The notes under the pieces are model-generated. The model worked only from the letters and a program-made list of their open reading frames with translations, did not search any database and was not told the DNA's origin. Position numbers and translations under genes: made by a program. From an uncultured Rhodoblastus sp. (GTDB taxonomy: Bacteria; Pseudomonadota; Alphaproteobacteria; Rhizobiales; Beijerinckiaceae): a stretch of DNA of 64,000 nucleotides. The stretch lies in contig NZ_CAIUXT010000078.1 in assembly GCF_903903185.1 (NCBI RefSeq), positions 1-64,000 on the forward strand. Reading direction: 5' to 3'. Position 1 is the first letter of the stretch, and every line of letters begins with the position of its first letter. This document shows, piece after piece, positions 24,013 through 32,246 of the stretch.

Positions 24013-26247
24013 ATGAATCGATTCAGGACCGCCGATATGCCGATTGGTCTCAACGCGTCAGAAGCTCCCGCGACCGCCCCCCAACCGGGCGCTTCGTCGG
24101 CGCCGTCCTTTCCCGACCCTTCCGTGATTGCGCAAATGGCCAATTTCTTTTTCGGGCAACCGCCTCACGGCGCCGTCCCCTCGCTGGCCGATCCGGGCAT
24201 TCCGGTCGCGCCGCCGAGTCCGGCCTTTTTCCCGGCGCCCAATGTGGCGACCAGCGTCGCGCCCCATCTGCCGGCCAACCCGCTGGTCGGCCCGCCCGAC
24301 CTGCCGCCTTCGACCATTCCCTCCATCGCGCCGACGCCCAATCTGACGGCGCCGCAGGCGCCCAATCTTTCCGCGCCGCCGTCCGGTTTCGGCGAGCCGC
24401 CGATGCCCGGCGCCTCGGCGGGCTCTGTCGGCGCCGCCGAAGCGCCATTCGGACTGGGTGAAACCACGCAACTGGTTCCCGCCGCGCATCTCGCCGATCC
24501 GTATCGCGGCCAGACCGGGACGCCCGAGGCGGCGTATTTTCTCGGCGAATCCGCCGCCGACGGCGCTCGGCCCGATCCCTTTGCAGCGCCGGCGCCGACA
24601 ACCGCCGCGCTGCCCGCCGCCGCTGCGCCGCAGTCCGGGGCGACGCCGGAATCCGCATTAGCGACGGCGCCAACTGCCGCCTCGCTTGGCCCTGCCGCCG
24701 CGCCGTTCGCGCCCGGCGCCGGCAGTTTCGCTCCCACGCCCATTCCGTCGCCCGTCCCCGCCGAGCCGGTCGCCAATCCCTTTGACGGCCCGACCCCGGC
24801 GCCCGACGCGACCTATTTCCTCGGCGAAGCGGCCCGCTCGGGCGCCCAGCCCAACGCGCCTGCCGCTCCTGTCCCCGCTGTGACGTCCCTCCCCGCCTCG
24901 GTCGCGCCGCAGTCCGGGGCCACGGCGCCATCGGCCCCGGCGCCCGCGCCGGTCCCCGCCGCCGCCTTCAGCTTTCTCGAACTGGATCTGCGCCCGCTGG
25001 CCGCGCCGACGCGCGGCGCCGTCGGCCATCCGCTCGACCCGGAAGTCGTGCGGCGCGACTTTCCGATCCTGCAGGAGCGGGTCAACGGCGGCAAGAAGCT
25101 GATCTGGCTCGACAATGCCGCGACGACGCAAAAGCCGCAGGCGGTGATCGACCGCCTTTCCGAATTCTACCGGCACGAGAACTCCAACATCCACCGCGCC
25201 GCCCATGCGCTGGCCGCCCGCGCCACCGACGCCTATGAGGCGGCGCGCGAAAAGACGCGGCGTTTCCTCAACGCGCCGAGCGTCAAGGACATCGTCTTCG
25301 TGCGCGGGACGACCGAGGGCATTAATTTCATCGCCCAGTCCTGGGGGCGCGCCAATGTCAAGGCCGGCGACGAAATCCTCATCAGCTGGCTCGAGCATCA
25401 CGCCAATATCGTGCCCTGGCAGCAGCTCTGCGCCCAGACGGGCGCAAAGCTGCGCGTCGCGCCGGTGGACGACAGCGGCCAGATCATTCTCGAAGCCTAT
25501 GAGAGGCTGCTCGGGCCGAAAACCAGAATCGTGTCGGTGACCCAGGTCTCCAATGCGCTCGGCACGATCGCGCCGGTGACCGAAATGACCGCGCTGGCCC
25601 ACAAGCATGGCGCCTGCGTGGTCATCGACGGCGCCCAGGCGGTGTCGCATATGCCGGTGGACGTGCAGGCGATCAACTGCGACTTCTATGTCTTTTCCGG
25701 ACACAAGGTGTTCGGGCCGACCGGCATCGGCGCGGTCTATGGCCGCGAGGCGGTGTTGGCGCAGACCCCGCCCTGGCAGGGCGGCGGCAACATGATCGCC
25801 GATGTGACGTTTGAAAAGACCGTATTCCAAGGCCCGCCCGACCGGTTCGAGGCCGGCACCGGCAATATCGCCGACGCCGTCGGTCTCGGCGCGGCGCTCG
25901 ATTATGTCGAGCAGCTTGGCATGGCCAATATCGGCGCCTACGAGCACGGCCTGCTCGAATATGCGACGGCGAAAATGCTCGCCGTGCCGCGCCTGCGCCT
26001 GATCGGCACGGCGCGCGAAAAGGCCAGCGTGCTGTCCTTCGTCATCGACGGCAAGGAGACGCTGGAAATCGGCAAGGCGCTCGACGCCGAGGGCATCGCG
26101 GTGCGCTCGGGCCATCATTGCGCCCAGCCGATTTTGCGCCGTTTCGGCCTGGAGGCCACGGTGCGTCCCTCGCTCGCCTTCTACAATACTTGCGAGGAAG
26201 TCGACGCCATGGTGGACGTGCTGTTCAAGCTGGCGGGGCGCAACTGA
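24013..26247 (+). CDS. Encapsulin cargo: SufS-type cysteine desulfurase with long disordered N-terminal loading domain
   Basis: 744 residues. Residues 1 to about 330 are Pro/Ala/Gly-rich and disordered, with repeated short motifs: PFGLGETT (about 145), EAAYFLGES (about 172) and DATYFLGEA (about 265), plus SFLELDLRP just before the enzyme. Such N-terminal arms target cysteine desulfurases to family 2A shells. Residues about 335-744 are a complete group II desulfurase: PLP lysine K565 in SGHKVFGPTGIG and catalytic C703 in RSGHHCAQP. It converts cysteine to alanine and bound persulfide inside the shell. The start is set by GGAAGG 6 nt upstream; the longer frame overlaps the shell gene. Ordinary SufS is about 410 residues. 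Confidence 0.93.
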   Translation: MNRFRTADMPIGLNASEAPATAPQPGASSAPSFPDPSVIAQMANFFFGQPPHGAVPSLADPGIPVAPPSPAFFPAPNVATSVAPHLPANPLVGPPDLPPSTIPSIAPTPNLTAPQAPNLSAPPSGFGEPPMPGASAGSVGAAEAPFGLGETTQLVPAAHLADPYRGQTGTPEAAYFLGESAADGARPDPFAAPAPTTAALPAAAAPQSGATPESALATAPTAASLGPAAAPFAPGAGSFAPTPIPSPVPAEPVANPFDGPTPAPDATYFLGEAARSGAQPNAPAAPVPAVTSLPASVAPQSGATAPSAPAPAPVPAAAFSFLELDLRPLAAPTRGAVGHPLDPEVVRRDFPILQERVNGGKKLIWLDNAATTQKPQAVIDRLSEFYRHENSNIHRAAHALAARATDAYEAAREKTRRFLNAPSVKDIVFVRGTTEGINFIAQSWGRANVKAGDEILISWLEHHANIVPWQQLCAQTGAKLRVAPVDDSGQIILEAYERLLGPKTRIVSVTQVSNALGTIAPVTEMTALAHKHGACVVIDGAQAVSHMPVDVQAINCDFYVFSGHKVFGPTGIGAVYGREAVLAQTPPWQGGGNMIADVTFEKTVFQGPPDRFEAGTGNIADAVGLGAALDYVEQLGMANIGAYEHGLLEYATAKMLAVPRLRLIGTAREKASVLSFVIDGKETLEIGKALDAEGIAVRSGHHCAQPILRRFGLEATVRPSLAFYNTCEEVDAMVDVLFKLAGRN

Positions 26248-26311
26248 TCGTCGGATCGGAAAAGCCTATGGCGCGGATTTTCCGCGATGGCGGCTCGTCG
26301 CGACAAGGAAG

Positions 26312-26330
26312 ACCTGTCGAGACAGGTTTT
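26312..26330 (+). terminator. Possible short intrinsic terminator after the cargo gene
   Basis: ACCTGTC-GA-GACAGGT followed by TTTT, 65 bp after the desulfurase stop. The stem is short (6-7 bp), so termination may be partial. It separates the encapsulin genes from the peroxiredoxin promoter block. Confidence 0.4.
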
Positions 26331-26332
26331 GG

Positions 26333-26360
26333 CGATAATTCCTACCTTTTTGATAGTTTT
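26333..26360. promoter_or_regulatory. CTATC-type dyad and shared promoter block upstream of the peroxiredoxin gene
   Basis: CTACC-N5-GATAG (26342-26356) is one mismatch from CTATC-N5-GATAG. The surrounding 28 bp match the block at 44049-44076 at 24 positions, beginning CGATAATTCCTA in both. It lies about 85 bp before the peroxiredoxin start. A TTGACA hexamer follows at about 26363. Confidence 0.5.
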
Positions 26361-26444
26361 TAATTGACAAGACCGCCCGCCCCCGTTGAAGTGCGCCCCG
26401 TTCGAGGCCATATCCACTGCGGCTGAATTTCAATGGGGCGAGTG

Positions 26445-26993
26445 ATGAAACGACTTTTCGCCGGCGCGTTATGCGTCCTGCTTTCGACCGCCGCCTGGGC
26501 GGCGCTCAAGGAGGGCGACACCGCCCCCGATTTCACCCTGCAAGCGGCGGTGGGCGGCAAGAGCTTCCCCTTCCAGCTTTCGGAGGCCCTTAAAAAAGGT
26601 CCGGTGGTGCTTTATTTCTACCCGAAATCCTTCACCAGGGGCTGCACCATCGAGGCGCATGATTTCGCCGACAACGCAGAGAATTTCGCCGCCGCCGGGG
26701 CCACCCTGATCGGTCTCTCGGCGGACACGATCGAAACCCAGATCGACTTTTCCGGCAAGGAATGCCGCGACAAGTTCCCGGTCGCCGCCGACCCCGACGC
26801 GGCGGTCATTCGCTCCTACGACGCCTTGCGCACCAAGCCGACCGCTTCCGGCGCCGTGGTCTCCGACCGGATTTCCTTCGTCATCGCGCCCGATGGCAAG
26901 ATCATTTACGCCTATCAGGATTCCGCCCCGGAAAAGCACATTGACAACACTTTGGCCGCGGTGCGGCAGTGGCGCGAACAGCACAAGCCCTGA
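26445..26993 (+). CDS. Exported peroxiredoxin (AhpC/TSA, BCP-like)
   Basis: 182 residues with a signal peptide (MKRLFAGALCVLLSTAAWA) and a BCP/PrxQ-type thioredoxin fold. YFYPKSFTRGCTIEAHDFADN carries the peroxidatic cysteine, with RG replacing the usual PG before it. A second cysteine lies in GKECRDKFPV. It should reduce peroxides in the periplasm, an unusual place for this family. The ATG at 26445 follows GGGGCGAG; an upstream ATG at 26433 lacks a ribosome-binding site. It follows the encapsulin cargo and precedes other exported redox proteins, consistent with handling oxidants or sulfur intermediates. The partner reductant is not identified. Confidence 0.86.
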   Translation: MKRLFAGALCVLLSTAAWAALKEGDTAPDFTLQAAVGGKSFPFQLSEALKKGPVVLYFYPKSFTRGCTIEAHDFADNAENFAAAGATLIGLSADTIETQIDFSGKECRDKFPVAADPDAAVIRSYDALRTKPTASGAVVSDRISFVIAPDGKIIYAYQDSAPEKHIDNTLAAVRQWREQHKP

Positions 26994-27063
26994 TCGCCGT
27001 GGCGACGCGGCTGCGCTTTTCGCCCCAACGGGGTTGCGCCGCAGTGAAAGTCGCGACATAATA

Positions 27064-27078
27064 CTATCAAGTCGATCG
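27064..27078. promoter_or_regulatory. CTATC-N5-GATCG dyad upstream of the rhodanese-like gene
   Basis: CTATC-AAGTC-GATCG, one mismatch from the CTATC-N5-GATAG pattern seen at four other promoters in this region. It ends 35 bp before the ATG in an AT-rich leader containing TATATAAA. Confidence 0.45.
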
Positions 27079-27113
27079 TTTTTATATAAATCAAACCCAA
27101 CCGGAATCATCCC

Positions 27114-27635
27114 ATGCGCAAGATTCTGCCTCTCCTCCTGCTCTCCGCTACCCTTGCTTCGCCGGTTTTCGCCCAGACCCCGTCGCCGGCGGCGCCGGCG
27201 CGGCCCGCGTTCGTCTATAATTTCAAGACGCCGGAACTGCATCGCGCCTCCATCGACGCCCTGCTCGCCGTTCCGAGCCATGTGTTGTTCGTCGATCTGC
27301 GCCGCCCCGACGAAATTTCCAAGATCGGCACTTTTCCGGTCTATCTGAACGTGCAGGCCGCCGATCTCGAAAAGAACATCGACTTCATTCCCAAGGACCG
27401 CCCGATCGTCACCGTCTCCAACCATGCCGCCCGCGCCGGCAAGGCCGCCGATTACCTCGCGGCCCACGGTTTCCCGGTCGTCGGCGCCGTCGGTTCGCAG
27501 GTCTATGAGGAGGAGGGTGGAGCCATCGTGAAGGTCGCCATCCCGACTCCGCGCCCGGTCGCCGCCGCTCCCGCCGCCGTTGCGCCCGCCGTCGCCGCCG
27601 CAGCTTCGACCGCCGCCGACTCCCCAAAACCCTGA
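27114..27635 (+). CDS. Exported rhodanese-fold protein lacking the catalytic cysteine
   Basis: 173 residues: a signal peptide (MRKILPLLLLSATLASPVFA), then a rhodanese domain (HVLFVDLRRPDEISKIGTFPVYLNVQ, then DRPIVTVSNHAARAGKAADYLAAHGF) and an Ala/Pro-rich tail. Where active rhodaneses have the loop C-x-x-G-x-R, this protein reads SNHAARAG, so no persulfide can form on that residue. It is probably a binding or scaffolding domain rather than a sulfurtransferase. It lies between the peroxiredoxin and the hydrolase genes and is likely periplasmic. Confidence 0.82.
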   Translation: MRKILPLLLLSATLASPVFAQTPSPAAPARPAFVYNFKTPELHRASIDALLAVPSHVLFVDLRRPDEISKIGTFPVYLNVQAADLEKNIDFIPKDRPIVTVSNHAARAGKAADYLAAHGFPVVGAVGSQVYEEEGGAIVKVAIPTPRPVAAAPAAVAPAVAAAASTAADSPKP

Positions 27636-27667
27636 TTGCCGCGCCGACCCGCCCGACGGAGCCCGCC

Positions 27668-28588
27668 ATGAGCGACGACAAGACTTTGACCGTGAAGGCC
27701 TTGAGCAAGGCCAGCGACTTCCATCCGGAAGTTTTGCGCCTGTTCGACCGCTATGTGCATGGACTGACCTCCCGGCGCGGCTTTCTGACAAGCGCCTCGA
27801 CCTATGCCGCGGTAAGCGGCGCCACCGCCGTCGAACTGCTCGACGCGCTCAATCCGCGCTTCGCCGCCGCGCAGAAAATTCCGCCGGCGGATCCCCGGAT
27901 CAAGATTGAATTTGTCGAGATCGATTCGCCGCAGGGCTATGGCAAGGTGCGCGGACTGCTGGCGCGCCCGGCCCATGCGCAGGGCAAGCTGCCGGTCGTG
28001 CTCGTCATCCACGAAAATCGCGGCCTGAATCCGCATATCGAGGATATTGCGCGGCGGCTCGCGGTGGACAATTTCATCGCCTTCGCACCCGACGCGCTGT
28101 TTCCGCTCGGCGGCTATCCCGGTGACGAGGATAAGGCGCGCGAGCTTTTCCCGAAGCTCGAACAGCCTAAGACCCGCGAGGACTTCGTCGCCGCCGCGCT
28201 TTATGCGCAAAATCTGCCCGACGGCAACGGCAAGGTCGGGGTCGTCGGCTTCTGCTATGGCGGCGGCATCGTCAACTTTCTCGCCACCCGCGTGCCGAGC
28301 ATTGTCGCCGGCGCGCCCTTTTACGGCGCGCCGCCGCCGCTCGACCAGGTCGGCGCGATCAAGGCCGAGCTGGTCCTGCAATTCGCCGGCAAGGACGAGC
28401 GCATCAACGGCGGCTGGCCCGCCTATGAAGCGGCGTTGCAAAAGGCCGGCGTGAAATATCAGGCCTATGTCTATCCGGGCGTCGAACACGGGTTTAACAA
28501 TGACACCACACCGCGTTTCGATCAGGCCGCCGCCGATCTCGCCTGGGCGCGAACCCTCGAACTGTTCAACCGCACCCTCCGCGGCTGA
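27668..28588 (+). CDS. Dienelactone hydrolase family protein with Tat-like signal
   Basis: 306 residues. An N-terminal segment has a twin-arginine-like sequence (LTSRRGFLTSASTYAAVSG) starting about residue 34, then the DLH alpha/beta-hydrolase: VVLVIHENRGLNPHIEDIARRLA, the nucleophile elbow GFCYGGGIVNFLA with Cys, the acid region AGKDERINGG and the histidine in YPGVEHGFNND. The layout resembles YghX-type proteins. The physiological substrate is unknown. It follows the rhodanese-like gene by 32 bp and precedes a cytochrome, so it is probably part of an exported redox cassette. Confidence 0.85.
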   Translation: MSDDKTLTVKALSKASDFHPEVLRLFDRYVHGLTSRRGFLTSASTYAAVSGATAVELLDALNPRFAAAQKIPPADPRIKIEFVEIDSPQGYGKVRGLLARPAHAQGKLPVVLVIHENRGLNPHIEDIARRLAVDNFIAFAPDALFPLGGYPGDEDKARELFPKLEQPKTREDFVAAALYAQNLPDGNGKVGVVGFCYGGGIVNFLATRVPSIVAGAPFYGAPPPLDQVGAIKAELVLQFAGKDERINGGWPAYEAALQKAGVKYQAYVYPGVEHGFNNDTTPRFDQAAADLAWARTLELFNRTLRG

Positions 28589-28663
28589 TCGCCGAAGTTT
28601 CAGACCCGGCCTGACTTAACCAAGCCTAGCCAAACAAAAAGTCGAATCAGGAGTTTTTGACGC

Positions 28664-29182
28664 ATGATCCCGCAATTTCTTAAAGCCCGCCGCGCCGCCC
28701 TCATCGGCCTGACCTTTGCCCTCGGGGCCGGCTGCGCGCTGACGGCTTACGCCCAGAACGCGCCCGCGCCCGCCGCCGCTGGCGGCGCCAATGCCGCACG
28801 CGCCGCCGTCGGCGTCCGCAAGGCCATTTTCACGCTTATCGGTTCCAATTTCCGTCCGCTCGGCGCGCTGTTAAAGGATGGCGGTCCCTATGACGCCGCC
28901 GATGTCAACAAGCGCATCACCCGCGTCTTGTTTCTGTCCGGCCTGCTCAACGAAGCCTTTCCCGACATTTCCAATGTCGGCGAGCCCGATTCCAAGGCCA
29001 AGCCGGAAATCTGGACCAATCGCGCGGATTTCGAGAAGAAGCTCAAGGAATTCCAGGACAATCTGGTCGTGCTGTCCGACGTCAACGCCAGGGAGAAGGG
29101 CTATACCGAGTCGGTCAAGGTCGCGCTCGGGGCGGTGGCGCAGAACTGCAAGTCCTGCCACGACGATTACAAGTTGAAATAG
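28664..29182 (+). CDS. Exported c'-type monoheme cytochrome
   Basis: 172 residues with a signal peptide (FALGAGCALTAYA) and a C-terminal heme-binding motif CKSCHDDYKLK, the layout of four-helix cytochromes c' (class II c-type). KAIFTLIGSNFRPLGALLKDG resembles the first helices. These proteins bind NO or act as electron carriers in the periplasm. GGAG precedes the ATG. It lies 75 bp after the hydrolase gene, and a second, more distant c'-like cytochrome is encoded at 31750-32160. Confidence 0.88.
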   Translation: MIPQFLKARRAALIGLTFALGAGCALTAYAQNAPAPAAAGGANAARAAVGVRKAIFTLIGSNFRPLGALLKDGGPYDAADVNKRITRVLFLSGLLNEAFPDISNVGEPDSKAKPEIWTNRADFEKKLKEFQDNLVVLSDVNAREKGYTESVKVALGAVAQNCKSCHDDYKLK

Positions 29183-29226
29183 AAACCTGTTTCACCGTCG
29201 CGCCCTGTTCCTCCTCACAGGGCCGA

Positions 29227-29267
29227 CCGGACAGGCGTGCGTCCTCGCCCTGCGCGCGCCTGTCCGG
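29227..29267. other. Inverted repeat after the cytochrome gene
   Basis: CCGGACAGGCG and CGCCTGTCCGG form an 11-bp perfect stem with a 19-nt loop, 44 bp after the cytochrome stop. It has no T-tract. It may be an attenuating or RNA-stabilising stem between the cytochrome c' and cytochrome b genes. Confidence 0.45.
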
Positions 29268-29408
29268 ATGCCTTTCGAGACCCGGGGTCTCTTGCCGCGC
29301 CATGGCGTCGTGCTAGGCTTTGAACTTCCCGAATTCAGGGTGTTTTTTAAAAAGAACCCAAGAAACCCGAGCGCGCTTTCGGCGCTGCGCAGCTACAGGC
29401 CGCCGACC

Positions 29409-30215
29409 ATGTCCTCTTACGAAGAAGCGATCGGATTTCAGGACAAGACGAAGGAAGTCCAATCCAGGTCGCAGGAAGTTCCGCCCAAGTCGCAGGAAGT
29501 CCAACCGGCGCCGCAGGAGGGTATGGAAACCGAGCGGCAGGTATGGGATCTGCCGGTGCGGATCTTCCACTGGAGCCTGGTCCTCGCTGTCGCCGCCGCC
29601 TTTGTCACCAACAAACTCGGCGTTCGCTATTTCAAATACCACGTCTGGGCGGGCTATACGGTCATCGTGCTGGTGGCCTTCCGCCTCGTCTGGGGCCTTG
29701 TCGGCACGCGGCACGCGCGCTTCTGGAATTTTCTTCGCGGTCCCTCGGAAACACTTACCTATGCGCGCGATCTGGTCGCCGGCAAGGACCGGCATTATCC
29801 CGGCCATAATCCGCTCGGCGCGCTGATGGTCATCCTATTGCTCGGCGCGCTGGCCGTTCAAAGCATTATCGGCCTGTTCGGCAATGACGAAATATTCAAT
29901 TTCGGCCCGCTCTACGGCTATGTCACCAAGGAGTTCAGCCTCGCGTTGACCTCGATCCACAAGAAATTGTTCTACTGGCTGGCCGGCGCCGTGGCGCTGC
30001 ATGTGCTGGCGGTGGCCGCGCACAAGATTTTCCTGCATGAAAATCTGGTGCGGGCCATGTTTACGGGACGCAAGCCCGTTGACGCGGTGCCGGCGGAAGA
30101 AGCGATCCATGCGTCGCGGACCTGGCTGGCGGCGCTGCTGGGCGTGGCGATCGCCATCGCCCTCGCCTATATCGTCACCCACGCCCCGGCGGCGACCGAT
30201 ACCGGCGATTATTGA
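29409..30215 (+). CDS. Cytochrome b561/Ni-Fe hydrogenase-type membrane cytochrome b
   Basis: 268 residues. The N-terminal 45 residues are charged with repeated SQEV units (SRSQEVPPKSQEVQPAPQE). Four helices carry heme-ligand histidines: VRIFHWSLVLAVAAAF, YFKYHVWAGYTVI, IHKKLFYWLAGAVALHVLAVAAHKIFLHENL. A fifth helix lies at the C-terminus (TWLAALLGVAIAIALAYIV). The family passes electrons between quinones and periplasmic cytochromes, so it probably serves the c'-type cytochrome encoded just before it. The ATG at 29409 is preferred; the upstream extension is not conserved in character. Confidence 0.87.
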   Translation: MSSYEEAIGFQDKTKEVQSRSQEVPPKSQEVQPAPQEGMETERQVWDLPVRIFHWSLVLAVAAAFVTNKLGVRYFKYHVWAGYTVIVLVAFRLVWGLVGTRHARFWNFLRGPSETLTYARDLVAGKDRHYPGHNPLGALMVILLLGALAVQSIIGLFGNDEIFNFGPLYGYVTKEFSLALTSIHKKLFYWLAGAVALHVLAVAAHKIFLHENLVRAMFTGRKPVDAVPAEEAIHASRTWLAALLGVAIAIALAYIVTHAPAATDTGDY

Positions 30216-30497
30216 ACGCGAAGCCAAAGGCGACCGCCGCCTCGATCACTCGATGCGTTTGGCTGTCGCTCGCTCGGCGTCTTCGCCTTGCGCGCGGCTA
30301 GAATGCAGTCCGCCGAACCAGAATGCCGGACGCCGCAACAGCCGCCTCAAGGCGCGACGAGGCGCGATTCGGGACGCCGCAGCGGGCGGCGGCCCCCTGG
30401 GGTCGTTGTCGTTGGCGGGAGTCAAGCGATCTCTCTTGTTTCCGGTTTCCTCCCGGGCGGCCATGGCCAGAAGTTTGGCGATCGGCATGACCGGGCC

Positions 30498-30890
30498 TCA
30501 AGCCGCTGTGGACCCGTGGTTAGGTCCGCCGCCCTCTCCGCCTCGCAGGCCCCGACGCGGCCACCAGAACAGCTCCGGGTCGAAGCGGACAGGCGCCGAC
30601 CCGGCCGCCTGAGCATCGAGTTGCTTGAGCGCATCCATGACCTCGTCCCAACTTGCAGCCCAGCCGCCGGCGGCCTCGCGTAGCAGCGGGTTCGCCGCCG
30701 CAGCGCAGGCGTCCGAGGCCCATGACGCGAGGATCGCCCGTTTTTCGTTCAGCGTCAGGTCGGAGTCTTCGACGACGTCCGACGGACGGTCGAACGCCCG
30801 CGCCGGATGAAGAAGGTCGTCGAAGCGCGCCGCGTCTGCACAGCGGCGGGCGGCGTCCCGACGAATGGATTTTCGAAAATCATGATTCAT
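30498..30890 (-). CDS. Conserved hypothetical protein (alphaproteobacterial family)
   Basis: A 130-residue protein with the recognisable core FDRPSDVVEDSDLTLNEKRAILASWASDACA followed by SWDEVMDALKQLD, a pattern I recall from short uncharacterised alphaproteobacterial proteins. It is soluble, with a Gly-rich tail. GGAG lies 9 nt before the ATG. It is often found near stress genes; here it is 75 bp downstream of an Hsp20 gene on the same strand. The function is unknown. Confidence 0.72.
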   Translation of the reverse strand: MNHDFRKSIRRDAARRCADAARFDDLLHPARAFDRPSDVVEDSDLTLNEKRAILASWASDACAAAANPLLREAAGGWAASWDEVMDALKQLDAQAAGSAPVRFDPELFWWPRRGLRGGEGGGPNHGSTAA

Positions 30891-30964
30891 TTTAGTCGCT
30901 CCATGTCACGTCGTTCGGGTCCGGACCTCCAGCCCGGACCGTGTTTTTCGCTCAGGCCGCCGGT

Positions 30965-31435
30965 TCAGGCCGCCTTCTCGTGCTCGATGGTCTTGACGCT
31001 TTCTCCGGCGCCGGGTGTCGTGTTGACGCCGACGGCGATGCGGCGTGGCTTCATCGCCTCCGGCACGCGGCGAACAAGGTCGATGTGGAGCAGGCCGTCC
31101 TCGAAAGTCGCGCCCAAAACCTCGACATAATCGGCAAGGTTGAAGCGCTTCTCGAACGCCCGCCCGGCGATGCCGCGATAGAGATATTCGGCCTTGTCGC
31201 CCTTTTCCGCAGGGCGCGCCGAAACCGTCAGCACGTTCTGGTGCTGGGTGACGCCGATCGAGCCCGGCGCGAAGCCGGCCACCGCGAGGGAGACGCGATA
31301 GGAATCCTCGCCGGTGCGCAGGATATTATAGGGGGGATAGCGTCCCTCGGGTTCGAGGGTCTCGTCGATCAGGGCGAACAACCGGTCGAAGCCGATGCTG
31401 GTCCGCCGGAACGGGTCGAAGTCGATGTTCCGCAT
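30965..31435 (-). CDS. Small heat-shock protein Hsp20 (IbpA-like)
   Basis: A 156-residue alpha-crystallin-domain chaperone: MRNIDFDPFRRTSIGFDRLFALIDETL, PPYNILRTGEDSYRVSLAVAGF, and VLTVSARPAEKGDKAEYLYRGIAGRAFEKRF with the conserved GIAxRxFxRxF core. It holds unfolded proteins in the cytosol. GGAGG sits 7 nt before the ATG at 31435. It is probably cotranscribed with the small hypothetical gene downstream. No CIRCE or ROSE RNA element was recognised in the leader. Confidence 0.92.
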   Translation of the reverse strand: MRNIDFDPFRRTSIGFDRLFALIDETLEPEGRYPPYNILRTGEDSYRVSLAVAGFAPGSIGVTQHQNVLTVSARPAEKGDKAEYLYRGIAGRAFEKRFNLADYVEVLGATFEDGLLHIDLVRRVPEAMKPRRIAVGVNTTPGAGESVKTIEHEKAA

Positions 31436-31749
31436 AGCCACATCCTCCAATGAGCAACATGGGTTTGGGCAACGCCGGACGCTGCCGGCGCCGGTTCGGT
31501 CGAGCCACGTCAGCGCCCGACAATAATCGAATTAGAAAAGGAAAAAGCCATTTCAAGAGAGGCGTTCAAAATTTTCTTTTCGCGAATAACATGTTGTTTT
31601 TCAAGAATTTATGGTCTCGATATGGAATTTGGCGCCGGGCCCCAGGTTGAAGCCATTCGCGCGCATGGCCCGACGGCGGACGTGCGACGGATGACGAGAG
31701 GCCAAGACCGGCAACTGGACCGGCGGCCTTCAGGCCGCCCTTGGCTCCC
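31436..31749. other. Intergenic region with a strong hairpin
   Basis: A 314-bp spacer between the divergent-side Hsp20 promoter and the end of the minus-strand cytochrome gene. GGCGGCC-TTCA-GGCCGCC at 31722-31739 is a perfect stem-loop just after the cytochrome stop, likely the 3' end of that mRNA, although no T-run follows. The AT-rich part at about 31525-31600 probably holds the Hsp20 promoter. Confidence 0.45.
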
Positions 31750-32160
31750 TCAGAATCGCGCCTTGTCGGGCTTGTAGGTGTCATGGCAGTTGCGGCAGGC
31801 TTTCGACACTTCGCGCGCGCCTTCCGCCGCCGCCTCGTAATTCTCGGCATCCAGTTCCTTGAGCACGGTGTCGAGCCATTGCAGACCCTGTTTCGATATT
31901 TCGACCGCGTCCTGGGTATTGCCCTTCTTCGAGAAATAGTCATGCGTATAGGTGAAGCCCCGGCGCAATTCCGCCGCGTCGTCGCGCGCCGCGTCGGCGT
32001 TCTGCCCGGAAATATCCGGCTCGAAATATTTGATCGCCCGTTCGATGTCATGCATCAGATCGTCGTCGTAGTCCTTGAGATCGATGGTGACCCGCTCCGC
32101 GAAAACCGGAGCGGCGACCAGAAGGGCGGCCAGGGTCGAAAGCATCGTGAACTTGCGCAT
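31750..32160 (-). CDS. Small exported c-type cytochrome (c'-like)
   Basis: 136 residues: a signal peptide (MRKFTMLSTLAALLVAAPVFA), helical body (DLMHDIERAIKYFEPDI), and a C-terminal heme site C122-R-N-C125-H126 followed by DTYKP. It is shorter than the c'-type cytochrome at 28664 but shares its C-terminal CxxCH layout. It lies directly downstream of the DUF1501 gene (86 bp) on the same strand, so it could accept electrons from, or serve, that system. Confidence 0.84.
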   Translation of the reverse strand: MRKFTMLSTLAALLVAAPVFAERVTIDLKDYDDDLMHDIERAIKYFEPDISGQNADAARDDAAELRRGFTYTHDYFSKKGNTQDAVEISKQGLQWLDTVLKELDAENYEAAAEGAREVSKACRNCHDTYKPDKARF

Positions 32161-32246
32161 CGTGGAGTGGTTTTCCCGATTTTGTCGAACGAACGCCTGG
32201 AAGGATGACCTTCCAGGCGTGTTTTCGATATTTCAAAAATGGACGG

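Noticed and set aside
24658-26118. 486-codon minus-strand frame opposite the encapsulin cargo
   Set aside because: Antisense to a gene with full catalytic motifs; Arg/Gly/Asp-rich with no homology that I recognise.
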